64,000 bases of DNA from Gammaproteobacteria bacterium (GCA_030654835.1 JAURWS010000008.1:1-64000); one strand, 5' to 3'. Counted from the first letter of the stretch, positions 8,368 to 17,667 are shown. Translations and numbers: made by a program. Notes: generated by a model from the letters alone, not told the origin.

Positions 8368-9708
8368 TCACCCAGGTGTTGGAAGTAGGGAAGTCGAGCG
8401 CCGGGCGGCGCGGGCCTCCGGTACCTGCAGGGCGTGGCTCAGATCCTCCATGATTTCTTCCAGTGAATTGATCGCGCGGCCCAGCCGGGTGGGGGCCGGG
8501 CGTTCGCTGACCAGGTGGCGCCGTGAGTCTTCGAGCACTTCGAGGTTGAGCGAGATGTCGTGCTTTGCGAGCTTGGCCGACAGCGTGGTTTTGCGCGAGC
8601 GCAGCATGTCGCGGGTCTTCTGGTAGGCATGCTCTGCAAGCTGGCGGCGCTGGGCGTAACTGAAGGTGTTGGCCAGGAAAAGCTCGGCGTCGCGGTGGTC
8701 CGGCTCGATCAGGACAATGTCGGTGTCGGGGTAGGCGTGTTCGTAGTGCTTCATGCCCAGCTCCAGCCGGGAATGGATCATGGAGCGGAAGGTCTGGCTC
8801 AGCACGGCCGGTAGCCCGCCGTCGACGATGCGCGGAATGGCCTGTCTTTCCCTGGGCAGGCCGCGCCGCATCACGCGCTGGGCCATCGACAGTTCGGGGG
8901 CCCGGGTGGCGTCAAACGGTACCAGCGGATTGAGGCACAACATCAGGTCCATGCCGCCGTCCATGGCCACCCCGGCGTGCAGGGTTTTCTTCAGCGCGCC
9001 GTCCACGTAATAGTGGTTGTCGATCTCCACCGGCGGAAACAGCCCCGGCAGGGCCGAACTGGCCTGCACCGCCTTCGAGATCGGTACATGGTCCCAGCCG
9101 GGCTGGCCAAAAGGTGCTGCGTCGCCGCTGTCCAGGTTGGTGGCTACCAGCGTAAGCCGCGTCTTGAGCTTGCGGAAGTCGTTGGTCCGCCCTGCCCTGG
9201 AGAACAGGATGCTCAGGCGCCTGTCCACCTCCTCGTTGGAGAACACCCCCGTCGGCAGGGCGGGGCCGAGTTTTTCGAGTGCGTTCAGCAGGGGTTTGCG
9301 CCCCACCGTGGCGCGCCACAAAGCCGTCGCCGCCAGGCCAGGCAACATGACGCTGCGCCGCAAGAATTCGCCATAGGCCGGCACCATCAGCCAGGCCGGG
9401 TCGAACACCTCGGAGGCCTGGTGGTCGTTTTCAATGAAAGCGGCACACAGCTCGCGCGGGGTCATGCCGTTGGCCAGGCCTGCCGCGATAAAACCACCGG
9501 CCGAAACGCCCACGTAGTGATCCAGCCTGGTCAGCGACAGGCCCTGCAGCGATTCATCGAGCGCACATAGCGCGCCTATTTCGTAGATGGCGCCCAAGGG
9601 TCCGCCGCCTGCCAGCGCCAGCGCGATACGCGCCTTTGCCGCTGGACGTGTCGCCCTTTTTACCTTTGCGGCTGGCTGCTGCTTTCCGGGATGCCTGGCT
9701 GAAGTCAT
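8368..9708 (-). CDS. Patatin-like phospholipase
   Basis: 446 residues from ATG 9708. The patatin fold is shown by the oxyanion loop GGGPLG (34-39), the nucleophile elbow GVSAGG (67-72, Ser69) and the catalytic Asp in YYVDGALKK (about 245-253). The Ser-Asp dyad hydrolyses acyl esters of phospholipids or neutral lipids. A Lys/Ala-rich 30-residue N-terminus and a C-terminal helical tail of about 100 residues lie outside the core. An earlier ATG at 9759 would add a non-conserved leader that runs towards the phasin terminator. Proximity to a phasin and a fatty-acyl reductase suggests lipid turnover, possibly at storage granules; PHA depolymerase activity is not indicated, because the lipase-box context is that of patatin. 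Confidence 0.87.
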   Translation of the reverse strand: MTSARHPGKQQPAAKVKRATRPAAKARIALALAGGGPLGAIYEIGALCALDESLQGLSLTRLDHYVGVSAGGFIAAGLANGMTPRELCAAFIENDHQASEVFDPAWLMVPAYGEFLRRSVMLPGLAATALWRATVGRKPLLNALEKLGPALPTGVFSNEEVDRRLSILFSRAGRTNDFRKLKTRLTLVATNLDSGDAAPFGQPGWDHVPISKAVQASSALPGLFPPVEIDNHYYVDGALKKTLHAGVAMDGGMDLMLCLNPLVPFDATRAPELSMAQRVMRRGLPRERQAIPRIVDGGLPAVLSQTFRSMIHSRLELGMKHYEHAYPDTDIVLIEPDHRDAELFLANTFSYAQRRQLAEHAYQKTRDMLRSRKTTLSAKLAKHDISLNLEVLEDSRRHLVSERPAPTRLGRAINSLEEIMEDLSHALQVPEARAARRSTSLLPTPG

Positions 9709-9781
9709 GAATTGGAAGTGTAGACCGGGGGGTCCCGTGAATTTGCTGCTATGCAGCAATCCCTCAGAGGGACGCGGGCGA

Positions 9782-9811
9782 AAAAAAAGGACGCGTCAAC
9801 GTCCTTTTTTT
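9782..9811 (-). terminator. Perfect hairpin terminator after the phasin gene
   Basis: Twelve-base arms AAAAAAAGGACG (9782-9793) and CGTCCTTTTTTT (9800-9811) pair around a six-base loop. The A/T tracts make it work as a terminator in either direction. It starts 24 bases past the phasin stop on the minus strand and isolates phasin from the patatin gene. Confidence 0.8.
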
Positions 9812-9834
9812 GAGGTGGCTCAAGGCAACAGGTG

Positions 9835-10356
9835 TCAGGCGGACTTGCGAGCCGGCGCGCGTTTGGCGGCTGGCTTGCGTGCCGCGGCCTTGCCGGCGGC
9901 GGGTTTTGCTGCAGCACGTGGCGCTGCTTTGGAGGCCGCCGGTTTGGCGCCCATCTTTTGCACGTTTTTGTTGAGTTCATCAATGCGGGCGATCAGGGCC
10001 TCGACGTCCTTGGCGGAAGGCACGCCCAGCTTGTTCAGGGCCTTGGCGACGCGCTCTTCGAAAATGTTTTCCAGCTTGTCCCACTGGGTGCCGGCTTTCG
10101 AGGTGATGTCTGTCGCCATGGTGGCCATCTTGTTGGTGGCGGTGGAAATCTTCTCTTCGGCAACCGCCTGCGTCTTGCGCTGGATGGACAGACCTTCCTT
10201 GACCAGGGTCTCGAACACCTTGCCGCCTTCTTCCTGAGCCTTGGAGAAAGCCCCGAGGCCGGCCAGCCAGATCTGCTGGGCCGATTCCTTCACGGCGCCC
10301 GAGAGTTGGGGGCCGGATTTCTTGTCAGCGCTCATTTTTTGCAGTTTCTTGACCAT
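9835..10356 (-). CDS. Phasin family polyhydroxyalkanoate granule-associated protein
   Basis: 173 residues. The first 120 are an amphipathic helical phasin domain: the QIWLAGLGAFSKAQEEGGKVFETLVKEG region is the signature of TIGR01837-type PHA granule proteins. The last 35 residues are an Ala/Lys/Pro-rich tail (KPAAGKAAARK-type repeats) like the histone-H1-like tail of PhaF, which can bind DNA and help partition granules. ATG 10356 has a strong AGAGGAG ribosome-binding site 6-7 bases upstream. It is monocistronic, with its own terminator and the divergent acyl-CoA reductase upstream. PHA synthase genes are not in the window. Regulation was not resolved; a TATATT-like -10 may lie about 70 bases upstream. 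Confidence 0.9.
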   Translation of the reverse strand: MVKKLQKMSADKKSGPQLSGAVKESAQQIWLAGLGAFSKAQEEGGKVFETLVKEGLSIQRKTQAVAEEKISTATNKMATMATDITSKAGTQWDKLENIFEERVAKALNKLGVPSAKDVEALIARIDELNKNVQKMGAKPAASKAAPRAAAKPAAGKAAARKPAAKRAPARKSA

Positions 10357-10592
10357 GGTGGACTCCTCTGTCGATAGGTGGATGGCTGGTTGGCGTCGCC
10401 ATCGGGCGACACGCAAGCAAAATATAAGCGCTGCAGGCGTGCAGGTTTAGGTGTGCGCTCCTAAAACGCTAGTGGTACGCCCCTACGGAAAAACGGCGCC
10501 AAACGGGCCGGTCGCGGGTTTCTGCTGACCGGCAGGCAGCCGGGCTTGGGCAAGAATCGACGCTGGTCCAAAGTTGTCTTGCGGAGAACACA

Positions 10593-12590
10593 ATGCAGTA
10601 TTTCGTCACGGGAGCCACCGGCTTCATCGGTAAACGGCTGGTCAAAAAGCTTCTGGCGCGCAAGGGTGCGACGGTGCATTTCCTGATCCGCAAGGAAAGT
10701 GCCGGCAAGGTTGATGCCTTGCGTGAGTACTGGGGTGTCAGCGCCGCCAGGGCCGTTCCTGTCCATGGTGACCTCACGGCGAAGAAACTTGGCGTCTCGA
10801 GCGAAGACGTCAAAAAACTCAAAGGCCAGATTGACCATTTCTACCACCTCGCGGCTGTTTACGATCTGGGCGCCGACGAGGAAAGCCAGATTGCCGTCAA
10901 TGTGGACGGTACCCGCCATACGGTCGAGTTCGCCAAGTCCATTGAGGCCGGACATTTCCACCATGTGAGTTCCATCGCTGCAGCCGGCCTGTACGAAGGC
11001 GTGTTCCGTGAGGACATGTTCGAGGAGGCCGAGAACTACGAACACCCGTATTTCATGACCAAGCATGAGAGCGAAAAAATCGTGCGCAAGGAGTGCAAGG
11101 TGCCCTGGACCGTGTTCCGCCCTGCCATGGTGGTGGGCGACAGCACCACCGGCGAGATGGACAAGATCGACGGGCCTTATTATTTCTTCAAGCTGATCCA
11201 GCGCATGCGCCAGCTGTTGCCGCCGTGGATGCCGGCCGTGGGCCTGGAGGGCGGCCGCATCAACATCGTCCCGGTCGATTTTGTGGTGGATGCCCTGGAC
11301 CACATCAGCCACAAGGCCGGCATTGCCAAAAAATGCTTCCACCTGGTCGATCCGGTGGGTTACCGCGTCGGCGACGTGCTGGACATTTTCAGCCGGGCCG
11401 CGCATGCGCCCAAGATGAACCTGTTCGTCAATGCGGCCTTGCTCGGTTTCATCCCGCGCAGCGTCAAGAAAAGCCTGATGGCCCTTGCGCCGGTTCGCCG
11501 CGTGCGCAATGCCATCATGGCCGACCTGGGCCTGCCCGAGGACATGCTGACCTTCGTCAACTACCCGACGCGCTTTGACTGCCGCGAAACGCTTGCCGCG
11601 CTCAAGGGCTCGGGCGTCGAATGCCCCAACCTGAAAGATTACGCGTGGCGCGTGTGGGACTACTGGGAGCGTCACCTTGACCCCGACCTGCATATCGACC
11701 GATCGCTCAAGGGGACCGTCAGCGGCAAGGTGGTGCTGATCACCGGCGGGTCCTCGGGCATTGGTCTGGCGGCAGCCCACAAGTTTGCCGAAGCCGGCGC
11801 CATCACCCTCATCTGCGGCCGCGACCAGGACAAGCTCGACGAGGCCTGCAAGGAGGCTCGGGCCAAGGGCTACCACTTCATTGCCTACCCGGCCGATATT
11901 GCCGACATGGCCGACTGCGACCGGTTTGTACAGGCGCTGATCGAAAAACACGGTGGCGTTGATTTCCTGATCAACAACGCGGGCCGGTCGATTCGCCGCG
12001 CCATTGAGGCCAGTTATGACCGGTTTCATGATTTCGAGCGCACCATGCAGCTCAACTACTTCGGCTGCCTGCGGGTCACCATGGGTTTTTTGCCCGGCAT
12101 GGTCGCCAAACACAAGGGTCACGTGGTCAATATCAGCTCGATCGGTGTATTGACCAATGCACCGCGCTTTTCGGCCTACGTGGCCTCCAAATCGGCATTG
12201 GATGCCTGGACACGTTGCGCTTCCAGCGAATTCGCCGATCAGGGCATCACCTTCACCACCATCAACATGCCGCTGGTGCGCACACCGATGATCGCTCCGA
12301 CCAACCTGTACAACAATGTACCGACCCTGAGCCCCGAAGAAGCAGCCGACCTGGTCGCCCAGGCCTGCATCTTCAAGCCGGTGCGCATCGCCACCCGTCT
12401 GGGCATTGCCGGCCAGGTGCTGCATGCGCTGCTGCCGCGCGTGGCGCAAATCGCCATGAACACCAGCTTTCGCATGTTTCCCGACTCATCGGCTGCCAAG
12501 GGCGCCAAGCCGGGCGACAAGCCGGTCAAGCAGACGCTGTCGCCGGAAGCCGTGGCGCTGCAGCAGATGATGCGCGGTATTCATTTCTGA
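10593..12590 (+). CDS. Two-domain alcohol-forming fatty acyl-CoA reductase (Marinobacter FAR type)
   Basis: 665 residues made of two Rossmann domains. The N-terminal extended SDR (TGATGFIG at 6-13; HPYFMTKHESEK near 151 with the Tyr-x3-Lys) resembles NAD_binding_4 acyl-reductases. The C-terminal classical SDR starts with TGGSSGIG near 384 and has NNAG and YVASK (about 527). The domain order, length and many blocks (HFHHVSSIAAAGL, DGPYYFFKLIQ, NIVPVDFVVDALDHI, DRFHDFERTMQLNYFG, a C-terminal MRGI) match, from memory, the characterised 661-residue Marinobacter enzyme Maqu_2220. That enzyme reduces fatty acyl-CoA to fatty alcohol with NADPH, as a precursor of wax esters. The start is ATG with a GCGGAG site. 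A terminator follows at 12609. No wax ester synthase is in the window. Confidence 0.87.
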   Translation: MQYFVTGATGFIGKRLVKKLLARKGATVHFLIRKESAGKVDALREYWGVSAARAVPVHGDLTAKKLGVSSEDVKKLKGQIDHFYHLAAVYDLGADEESQIAVNVDGTRHTVEFAKSIEAGHFHHVSSIAAAGLYEGVFREDMFEEAENYEHPYFMTKHESEKIVRKECKVPWTVFRPAMVVGDSTTGEMDKIDGPYYFFKLIQRMRQLLPPWMPAVGLEGGRINIVPVDFVVDALDHISHKAGIAKKCFHLVDPVGYRVGDVLDIFSRAAHAPKMNLFVNAALLGFIPRSVKKSLMALAPVRRVRNAIMADLGLPEDMLTFVNYPTRFDCRETLAALKGSGVECPNLKDYAWRVWDYWERHLDPDLHIDRSLKGTVSGKVVLITGGSSGIGLAAAHKFAEAGAITLICGRDQDKLDEACKEARAKGYHFIAYPADIADMADCDRFVQALIEKHGGVDFLINNAGRSIRRAIEASYDRFHDFERTMQLNYFGCLRVTMGFLPGMVAKHKGHVVNISSIGVLTNAPRFSAYVASKSALDAWTRCASSEFADQGITFTTINMPLVRTPMIAPTNLYNNVPTLSPEEAADLVAQACIFKPVRIATRLGIAGQVLHALLPRVAQIAMNTSFRMFPDSSAAKGAKPGDKPVKQTLSPEAVALQQMMRGIHF

Positions 12591-12608
12591 CCGATCTCTG
12601 CGTTCTCC

Positions 12609-12638
12609 AAAAAATCGCTCCCGGTGGGCGATTTTTTT
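12609..12638 (+). terminator. Hairpin terminator after the acyl-CoA reductase gene
   Basis: AAAAATCGC and GCGATTTTT pair around a CCCGGTGG-type loop and a run of seven T follows. The hairpin lies 18 bases after the stop at 12590 and separates the lipid genes from the polysaccharide locus that starts at 12744. Confidence 0.75.
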
Positions 12639-12667
12639 GTTGGTGCTGCTGGCGACGAAGAAGGGTG

Positions 12668-12683
12668 TTGGCGTGAACGCCAA
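12668..12683. repeat. Short perfect inverted repeat upstream of rmlB
   Basis: TTGGCG-TGAA-CGCCAA lies 60 bases before the rmlB start, in the only intergenic space (153 bases) ahead of the whole polysaccharide locus. It is followed by GCATAATG, which could include a weak -10. It may be an operator or a chance palindrome; no regulator can be assigned. Confidence 0.35.
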
Positions 12684-12743
12684 AGGCATAATGAGGCGGG
12701 CATCAAGCGGCGCAGGTGCATAGCGACACAGAGGGACAGGCTC

Positions 12744-13814
12744 ATGATTGTGGTTACCGGAGGCGCAGGGTTCATCGGCGCCAATTTTGTTCTTGACTGG
12801 CTGGCCGGGCGCGACGAGCCGGTCGTCAACCTGGACAAGCTCACTTACGCCGGCAACTTGGAAACCTTGGCGACATTGCAGGACGATCCGCGGCATGTTT
12901 TTATCAAGGGTGACATCGGTGACAGCGCGCTTGTGGGTGAGTTGCTGGCCCGGCACCAGCCGCGCGCCATCATCAATTTTGCAGCCGAATCCCATGTCGA
13001 CCGGTCCATTTCAAGCCCGGAAGACTTCATCCAGACCAACATCGTCGGCACTTTCCGGCTGCTGGAGGCGGTCCGGGCCTATTGGGGTGGCCTGGCTGCT
13101 GAGGCCAAGGCCGGCTTTCGCTTCCTGCATGTGTCTACCGACGAGGTGTACGGCTCACTCGCATCCACGGAGGCCGCCTTCACGGAAACGCACCGGTACG
13201 AGCCCAACAGCCCCTATTCAGCCAGCAAGGCCGCCAGCGACCATCTCGTGCGTGCGTACCACCACACCTATGGTTTGCCGGTGCTGACCACCAACTGCAG
13301 CAACAACTACGGCCCCTACCATTTCCCCGAAAAGCTGATTCCCCTGATGATTGTCAATGCGCTGGCCGGCAAACCCCTGCCGGTTTATGGCGACGGCATG
13401 CAAGTGCGCGACTGGCTTTATGTGAAAGACCATTGCAGCGCGATCCGCCGCGTGCTCGAAGCCGGCAAGGCGGGGGAGGTTTACAACGTGGGCGGCTGGA
13501 ACGAAAAGCCCAACATCGCTATTGTGAACATCATCTGCGACCTGCTCGACGAGTTACGGCCGCGCCCCAACGGGAAGCATTACCGCGAGCAGATCAGCTA
13601 TGTCAAGGACCGCCCGGGCCATGACCGCCGCTACGCCATCGACGCCGGAAAAATCCAGCGCGAACTCGGCTGGAAACCTGCGGAAACCTTTGAAACCGGC
13701 ATACGCAAGACGGTGCAGTGGTACCTGGCCAGCCCCGAGTGGGTGGCGCATGTGCAAAGCGGGGCGTACAGGGACTCGGCGAATACCCACTACGCTGGCG
13801 TGACCACTGCATGA
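12744..13814 (+). CDS. rmlB: dTDP-glucose 4,6-dehydratase (RmlB)
   Basis: 356 residues, the usual RmlB length. Extended-SDR features are the NAD loop [11 protein letters not shown] (5-15), AESHVDRSI, the catalytic [10 protein letters not shown] (Thr-Asp-Glu triad) and [12 protein letters not shown] (Tyr-x3-Lys), then [17 protein letters not shown]. It converts dTDP-glucose to dTDP-4-keto-6-deoxyglucose in the cytoplasm, the second step to dTDP-L-rhamnose. ATG 12744 is preceded by a GGGACAGG site and matches the family start. Its TGA overlaps the rmlD start as ATGA. It is the first gene of the long plus-strand locus. Confidence 0.95.
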   Translation: MIVVTGGAGFIGANFVLDWLAGRDEPVVNLDKLTYAGNLETLATLQDDPRHVFIKGDIGDSALVGELLARHQPRAIINFAAESHVDRSISSPEDFIQTNIVGTFRLLEAVRAYWGGLAAEAKAGFRFLHVSTDEVYGSLASTEAAFTETHRYEPNSPYSASKAASDHLVRAYHHTYGLPVLTTNCSNNYGPYHFPEKLIPLMIVNALAGKPLPVYGDGMQVRDWLYVKDHCSAIRRVLEAGKAGEVYNVGGWNEKPNIAIVNIICDLLDELRPRPNGKHYREQISYVKDRPGHDRRYAIDAGKIQRELGWKPAETFETGIRKTVQWYLASPEWVAHVQSGAYRDSANTHYAGVTTA

Positions 13815-14728
13815 AAATCCTGCTTTTTGGGAAAAACGGCCAAGTAGGTTGGGAATTGCAGCGCAGCCTGGCACCTCTGGGTGAACTTGTTGCGCTGGAC
13901 CGGCGCAGCACGGACCTGTGCGGCGATCTCGCCGATCTGGACGGAATCAGCACCACAGTGCGCCATGTCCGGCCCGACGTCATCATCAATGCGGCCGCCT
14001 ATACCGCCGTTGACAAAGCCGAAAGTGATGCGGCGACCGCACATGCAGTGAACGCGGAAGCACCCGGCGTGCTCGCCCAAGCCGCCAGCGCTGTCGGCGC
14101 CTGGCTGGTTCATTATTCGACCGACTATGTGTTCGACGGCAGCGGCAGCAAACCGTGGGAAGAAAGCGATCCGACCGGCCCGCTCAACGTTTACGGGCGG
14201 ACCAAACTTGAAGGCGAACAGCGCATTGCAGCTCAATGCGAGCAGCACCTCATTTTGCGAAGTAGCTGGATTTACGCGGCGCGGGGTGGCAACTTTGCGA
14301 AAACAATCTTGCGACTTGCTGGTGAGCAGGAACGGTTCACAGTCGTGGATGATCAGTTCGGAGCACCCACCGGTGCGGACTTTCTCGCGGATGTGACGGC
14401 TCACCTGGCGAGCAGAATTCAAGATCGTGGAAATGATCGTCTTGCAGGAACCTACCATGTGTCGGCGGCCGGCGAGACTTCGTGGCACGGCTACGCAAGT
14501 TTTGTAATCGAGACCGCCGCGCGAGCAGGAATGAGGCTGAAAGCTTCTTCCGACTTCGTGATTCCTGTTCGCACAACCGCGTTGTCCACACTCGCTGCAC
14601 GCCCAAATAATTCAAGACTGGATACCACCAAATTTCAGAGGTCCTTTGGTTTGAAGTCGCCCGCATGGCAGAGCGGCGTTGCCCGGATGCTTGTCGAAGT
14701 TGCAGGGGGTCATCATGACTCAACATGA
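13811..14728 (+). CDS. rmlD: dTDP-4-dehydrorhamnose reductase (RmlD)
   Basis: 305 residues. The N-terminus has the RmlD NADPH loop [11 protein letters not shown], then [12 protein letters not shown], the STDYVFDG motif and [11 protein letters not shown] with the catalytic Tyr-x3-Lys. The C-terminal PNNSRLD and KFQRSFG segments are also typical. It reduces the 4-keto sugar made by RmlB/RmlC to dTDP-L-rhamnose. The start overlaps the rmlB stop. Composition becomes noticeably more A/T-rich in the last third of the gene, close to where rmlA would normally follow; the gene itself looks intact. Confidence 0.94.
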   Translation: MKILLFGKNGQVGWELQRSLAPLGELVALDRRSTDLCGDLADLDGISTTVRHVRPDVIINAAAYTAVDKAESDAATAHAVNAEAPGVLAQAASAVGAWLVHYSTDYVFDGSGSKPWEESDPTGPLNVYGRTKLEGEQRIAAQCEQHLILRSSWIYAARGGNFAKTILRLAGEQERFTVVDDQFGAPTGADFLADVTAHLASRIQDRGNDRLAGTYHVSAAGETSWHGYASFVIETAARAGMRLKASSDFVIPVRTTALSTLAARPNNSRLDTTKFQRSFGLKSPAWQSGVARMLVEVAGGHHDST

Positions 14729-14945
14729 TCAGTTGGTAGCCGGTGCGCGAGATATACGTTTTTTGAGTGATTGCCGGGCGATGACTCACGGCAGGGGTAA
14801 ACCGGAAATCAGAGATGCAGCCATCTTATGGCTCTGTCTGAGGCTGGCGCTACGTACTTGATCAGAAACTAAAAGTGCTGCCTATACCCTCACCAAATGT
14901 GGATGTCGGCCGGTTCACCACGGATATTGAGAGACAATTCCCCAA
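14729..14945 (+). other. Gap where rmlA would be expected; contains an imperfect palindrome
   Basis: 217 bases between rmlD and rmlC. In many rml loci rmlA sits here, but no GGSGTRL-type nucleotidyltransferase sequence or recognisable fragment of one is present in any frame I read. A 25-base imperfect palindrome, TGAGTGATTGCC-G-GGCGATGACTCA (14764-14788, 20 of 25 positions symmetric), stands out. It has no T-run on the exit side, so it is not an obvious terminator; it could be an operator or a recombination scar. A 60-codon open frame spans the gap but has no recognisable features. Confidence 0.5.
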
Positions 14946-15491
14946 ATGAAGGTCTTGCCCACTACTTTGCCGGAAGTTCTCGTCATTGAGCCGCAGGTGT
15001 TTACTGACGATCGCGGCTGCTTTTTCGAAAGCTTCAACCGGCGGAGTTTTGCCTTTGCTACTGGCATAGACGTGGACTTTGTTCAAGATAACCATTCGCA
15101 ATCCGGTGGGGGCGTACTGCGCGGACTGCATTACCAGCTTAGGCAACCACAAGGAAAGCTTGTACACGTGATCCAGGGTGCCATCTTTGACGTCGTTGTC
15201 GATATTCGGCGTTCCTCCCCAAACTTTGGGCGATGGGTGGGGGTTGAACTGACAAGCGAAAATCGCAAGCACTTGTGGGCGCCGCCGGGATTTGCGCACG
15301 GGTTTCTGGCTCTCAGTGAGACGGCGGAGGTCTTCTACAAGGTAACAGACTACTATGCTCCTGATGACGAGCGTTGCATACGCTGGGATGACCCCGACTT
15401 GGGTATTCAGTGGCCCTACGTTGCCTCTATGACAATCTCCAAGAAGGATCAAGAGGCCCCTGGGCTCTCTTTCTGCGAGATTTCGTCCTAA
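14946..15491 (+). CDS. rmlC: dTDP-4-dehydrorhamnose 3,5-epimerase (RmlC)
   Basis: 181 residues, a cupin. Family motifs are DDRGCFFESFN (22-32), FVQDNHSQS, the catalytic His in VLRGLHYQ (about 57-64), the GKLVHVIQG strand, WAPPGFAHGFLAL and the catalytic Tyr in VFYKVTDYYAP. The enzyme epimerises C3 and C5 of dTDP-4-keto-6-deoxyglucose. Composition is more A/T-rich than rmlB, and the gap before it lacks rmlA, suggesting that the rmlBD and rmlC segments were joined by recombination. A weak hairpin with a T-run follows at 15584. Confidence 0.94.
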   Translation: MKVLPTTLPEVLVIEPQVFTDDRGCFFESFNRRSFAFATGIDVDFVQDNHSQSGGGVLRGLHYQLRQPQGKLVHVIQGAIFDVVVDIRRSSPNFGRWVGVELTSENRKHLWAPPGFAHGFLALSETAEVFYKVTDYYAPDDERCIRWDDPDLGIQWPYVASMTISKKDQEAPGLSFCEISS

Positions 15492-15583
15492 GGTACTCGG
15501 CTGTTGTATAAGCTGCATGCCACAATCCCAAAAAGGTAATGGCTCGCCCAAAAATTTCGGAAACTTTCTCTTCGATTGCACTG

Positions 15584-15603
15584 GGCGTTGCAGCGCCTTT
15601 TTT
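15584..15603 (+). terminator. Possible weak terminator between rmlC and the acyltransferase gene
   Basis: A short stem GGCG/CGCC (15584-15587 with 15594-15597) with a TTGCAG loop is followed by six T. The stem is only four to five pairs, so termination would be partial at best. Confidence 0.35.
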
Positions 15604-15642
15604 ACACTTTACGGGCAAGGCTCTATCTTTGGTGAAGCGGTC

Positions 15643-17667
15643 ATGAGCCTTGTCAAGTACCGACCGGACGTCGACGGCCTGCGCGCACTGGCGGTGATGT
15701 CCGTACTCATTTTTCACGTGGACCCCGCGCTGCTGCCGGGCGGGTTTCTGGGCGTGGACATCTTTTTTGTGATTTCCGGCTACCTGATCTCTCTGATCCT
15801 GTTCCGGGAGCAGGCCGAGGGGCGCTTCAGTTTTACCGGGTTCTACGGCCGGCGCGTCAGGCGCCTCTTTCCGGCGCTGATACTGGTTCTGACCGCGAGT
15901 CTGTTGTTCGGCTTTTTTGCGCTGTTTGCCAATGAGTACGAGCGCTTGGGCGAGCACGCGGCCGCAGCCATTATTTTCATCCTGAATTTCCATCTGCTCG
16001 GTGAGGCGGGCTATTTCGACGCTGTTTCCTACAGCAAGCCGCTGCTGCACCTGTGGTCGCTCTCGGTGGAGGAGCAGTTCTACCTGCTGTGGCCGATTCT
16101 GCTGCTGGCTTCACGCCGTTTTCGCTGCAATCCCGCCTGGGTGATTGCCGCCTGCGCCGCGGCGTCGCTGTTTTACGGACTGCACCTGGGCCGCATCAGC
16201 CCGGACCAGCTGTACTACCACTCGCTGCCCCGCTTCTGGGAACTGCTGTCGGGAGTGGCGATTGCCTGGATGCACCAGAAGAAGGGCACCAGCTGGCTAC
16301 CGCCCAAGCTGCATCCGGGCCGCGCGCGTGACGCTGTGTCGCTGGCCGGGCTGGCCTTGACGGCAAGCGCCTTGCTCGCGTTCAACAAGACCTTGCAGCA
16401 CCCCGGCTTGGCCACTTTGTGGCCCGTCATGGGGGCGGCCATGCTGATGGTCTCTGGGCCGGGCGCCATGGTCAACCGTATGCTGTCCTGGCGCCCCCTG
16501 GTGTGGGTAGGGCTGATCAGCTACCCGCTTTACCTATGGCATTGGCCGATTTTGTCCTATGCCCGGATTGCCGAATCCGGCAGCCCCGCGCCCTGGGCGC
16601 TCTGGCTCGGTGCCGTGCTGGCGATGCTGCTGGCTTGGGCCACCTATGCGGGTGTTGAACTGCCGCTGCGCCGGACGGCCGGCAGCGGCCGAGGCAAGCG
16701 CCGGGTGACGGTTTTCCTGTGCTGCGCCATGGCGGCCTTGCTGGCGGCCGCGCTGGCCGTCGTGCTCTGTAGAGGTCTGCCGGAGCGTCCGGCGCTGCAG
16801 GAATTCAAAAAGAACGAAGGGCAAATGGTTCGCGAAGTGCGCCAGGACGCCTCCTGTCTCGCGCTCTTTGCGGGGAAGGCGGCTCCCGTCTATTGCCGGC
16901 AAAGCCATGCCGGCGAACGCATGATTGCCTTGATAGGGGATTCGCATGCGCACGTCCTGTTTACCGGCGTTTCCGAGCTTGCCGCTCAACAGGGTTACGG
17001 TACCCTTCTGCTGGCGAACTCCGGATGCCCGCCTTTCGTCGGCGCGGTCACGGGTCGCACGCCCGCGGAGCACGAGCAATGCGCTCAAAGCATAGAAACC
17101 ATCGTCGAGGCGTTGGGCAAGGACAAGCGGATCGTCAGCGTGGTGATTGCCTCGCGCGGACCACAGTACATGAACGGACTGGGGTTCGGGCCGGTCGAAG
17201 CCAACTACAACTTCCCGCCTATTTCCGCCCGTTCAGTTTCCCCGGACGCAGCTCCCATCAGCCCTGAGCAAGCGTTTACCGACGGGCTGGTGAATACGGC
17301 CTCGTACCTCCACAAGCGAGGTATGAGGGTGTCCTACATGTTACAGGTGCCGGAATTGGGCGTTTCCGTCCGAGACTGCTTGGGACGCCCATTGACGCTT
17401 TCACAGCGGTCCGACGGGTGCACGGTGCCTTATGACACCTATCAACGTCGCATGCATCCCTATAGGGCGCAGATGGCCGCCTTGGCGGAGAGAGCCCCTT
17501 ACCTACACATTATCGATGGAGAGCCTGCCCTTTGTAATACGGTTGGGTGCTCGGGCTTTATCGACAAGCACCTGATGTACGCGGACGACAATCACCTCAG
17601 CGTGGCGGGCTCAAGAAGGATCGCCCCGCTGATCGTGAAGGCCGCGCTCGCTGCGGACGGCCAATAG
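15643..17667 (+). CDS. OafA/OafB-like membrane O-acyltransferase with SGNH domain
   Basis: 674 residues. The N-terminal 380 or so form an acyltransferase-3 membrane domain: RPDVDGLRALAVMSVLIFH with the conserved His, GGFLGVDIFFVISGYLI, RRVRRLFPALI and SLSVEEQFYLLWP. The C-terminal 280 are an SGNH-hydrolase-like domain with block I LIGDSHAHV and the late ADDNHLSVAGS holding the Asp-x2-His. Such fusions acetylate O-antigen sugars: the membrane part moves the acyl group across the membrane and the SGNH part transfers it. ATG 15643 is selected because an earlier in-frame ATG at 15517 adds a polar, non-conserved leader. A second protein of the same design lies at 48956. Confidence 0.92.
   Translation: MSLVKYRPDVDGLRALAVMSVLIFHVDPALLPGGFLGVDIFFVISGYLISLILFREQAEGRFSFTGFYGRRVRRLFPALILVLTASLLFGFFALFANEYERLGEHAAAAIIFILNFHLLGEAGYFDAVSYSKPLLHLWSLSVEEQFYLLWPILLLASRRFRCNPAWVIAACAAASLFYGLHLGRISPDQLYYHSLPRFWELLSGVAIAWMHQKKGTSWLPPKLHPGRARDAVSLAGLALTASALLAFNKTLQHPGLATLWPVMGAAMLMVSGPGAMVNRMLSWRPLVWVGLISYPLYLWHWPILSYARIAESGSPAPWALWLGAVLAMLLAWATYAGVELPLRRTAGSGRGKRRVTVFLCCAMAALLAAALAVVLCRGLPERPALQEFKKNEGQMVREVRQDASCLALFAGKAAPVYCRQSHAGERMIALIGDSHAHVLFTGVSELAAQQGYGTLLLANSGCPPFVGAVTGRTPAEHEQCAQSIETIVEALGKDKRIVSVVIASRGPQYMNGLGFGPVEANYNFPPISARSVSPDAAPISPEQAFTDGLVNTASYLHKRGMRVSYMLQVPELGVSVRDCLGRPLTLSQRSDGCTVPYDTYQRRMHPYRAQMAALAERAPYLHIIDGEPALCNTVGCSGFIDKHLMYADDNHLSVAGSRRIAPLIVKAALAADGQ

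Noticed and set aside
10461-12449. Antisense open frame of 662 codons opposite the acyl-CoA reductase
   Set aside because: The plus-strand gene matches a known enzyme over its full length; the antisense product has no motifs.
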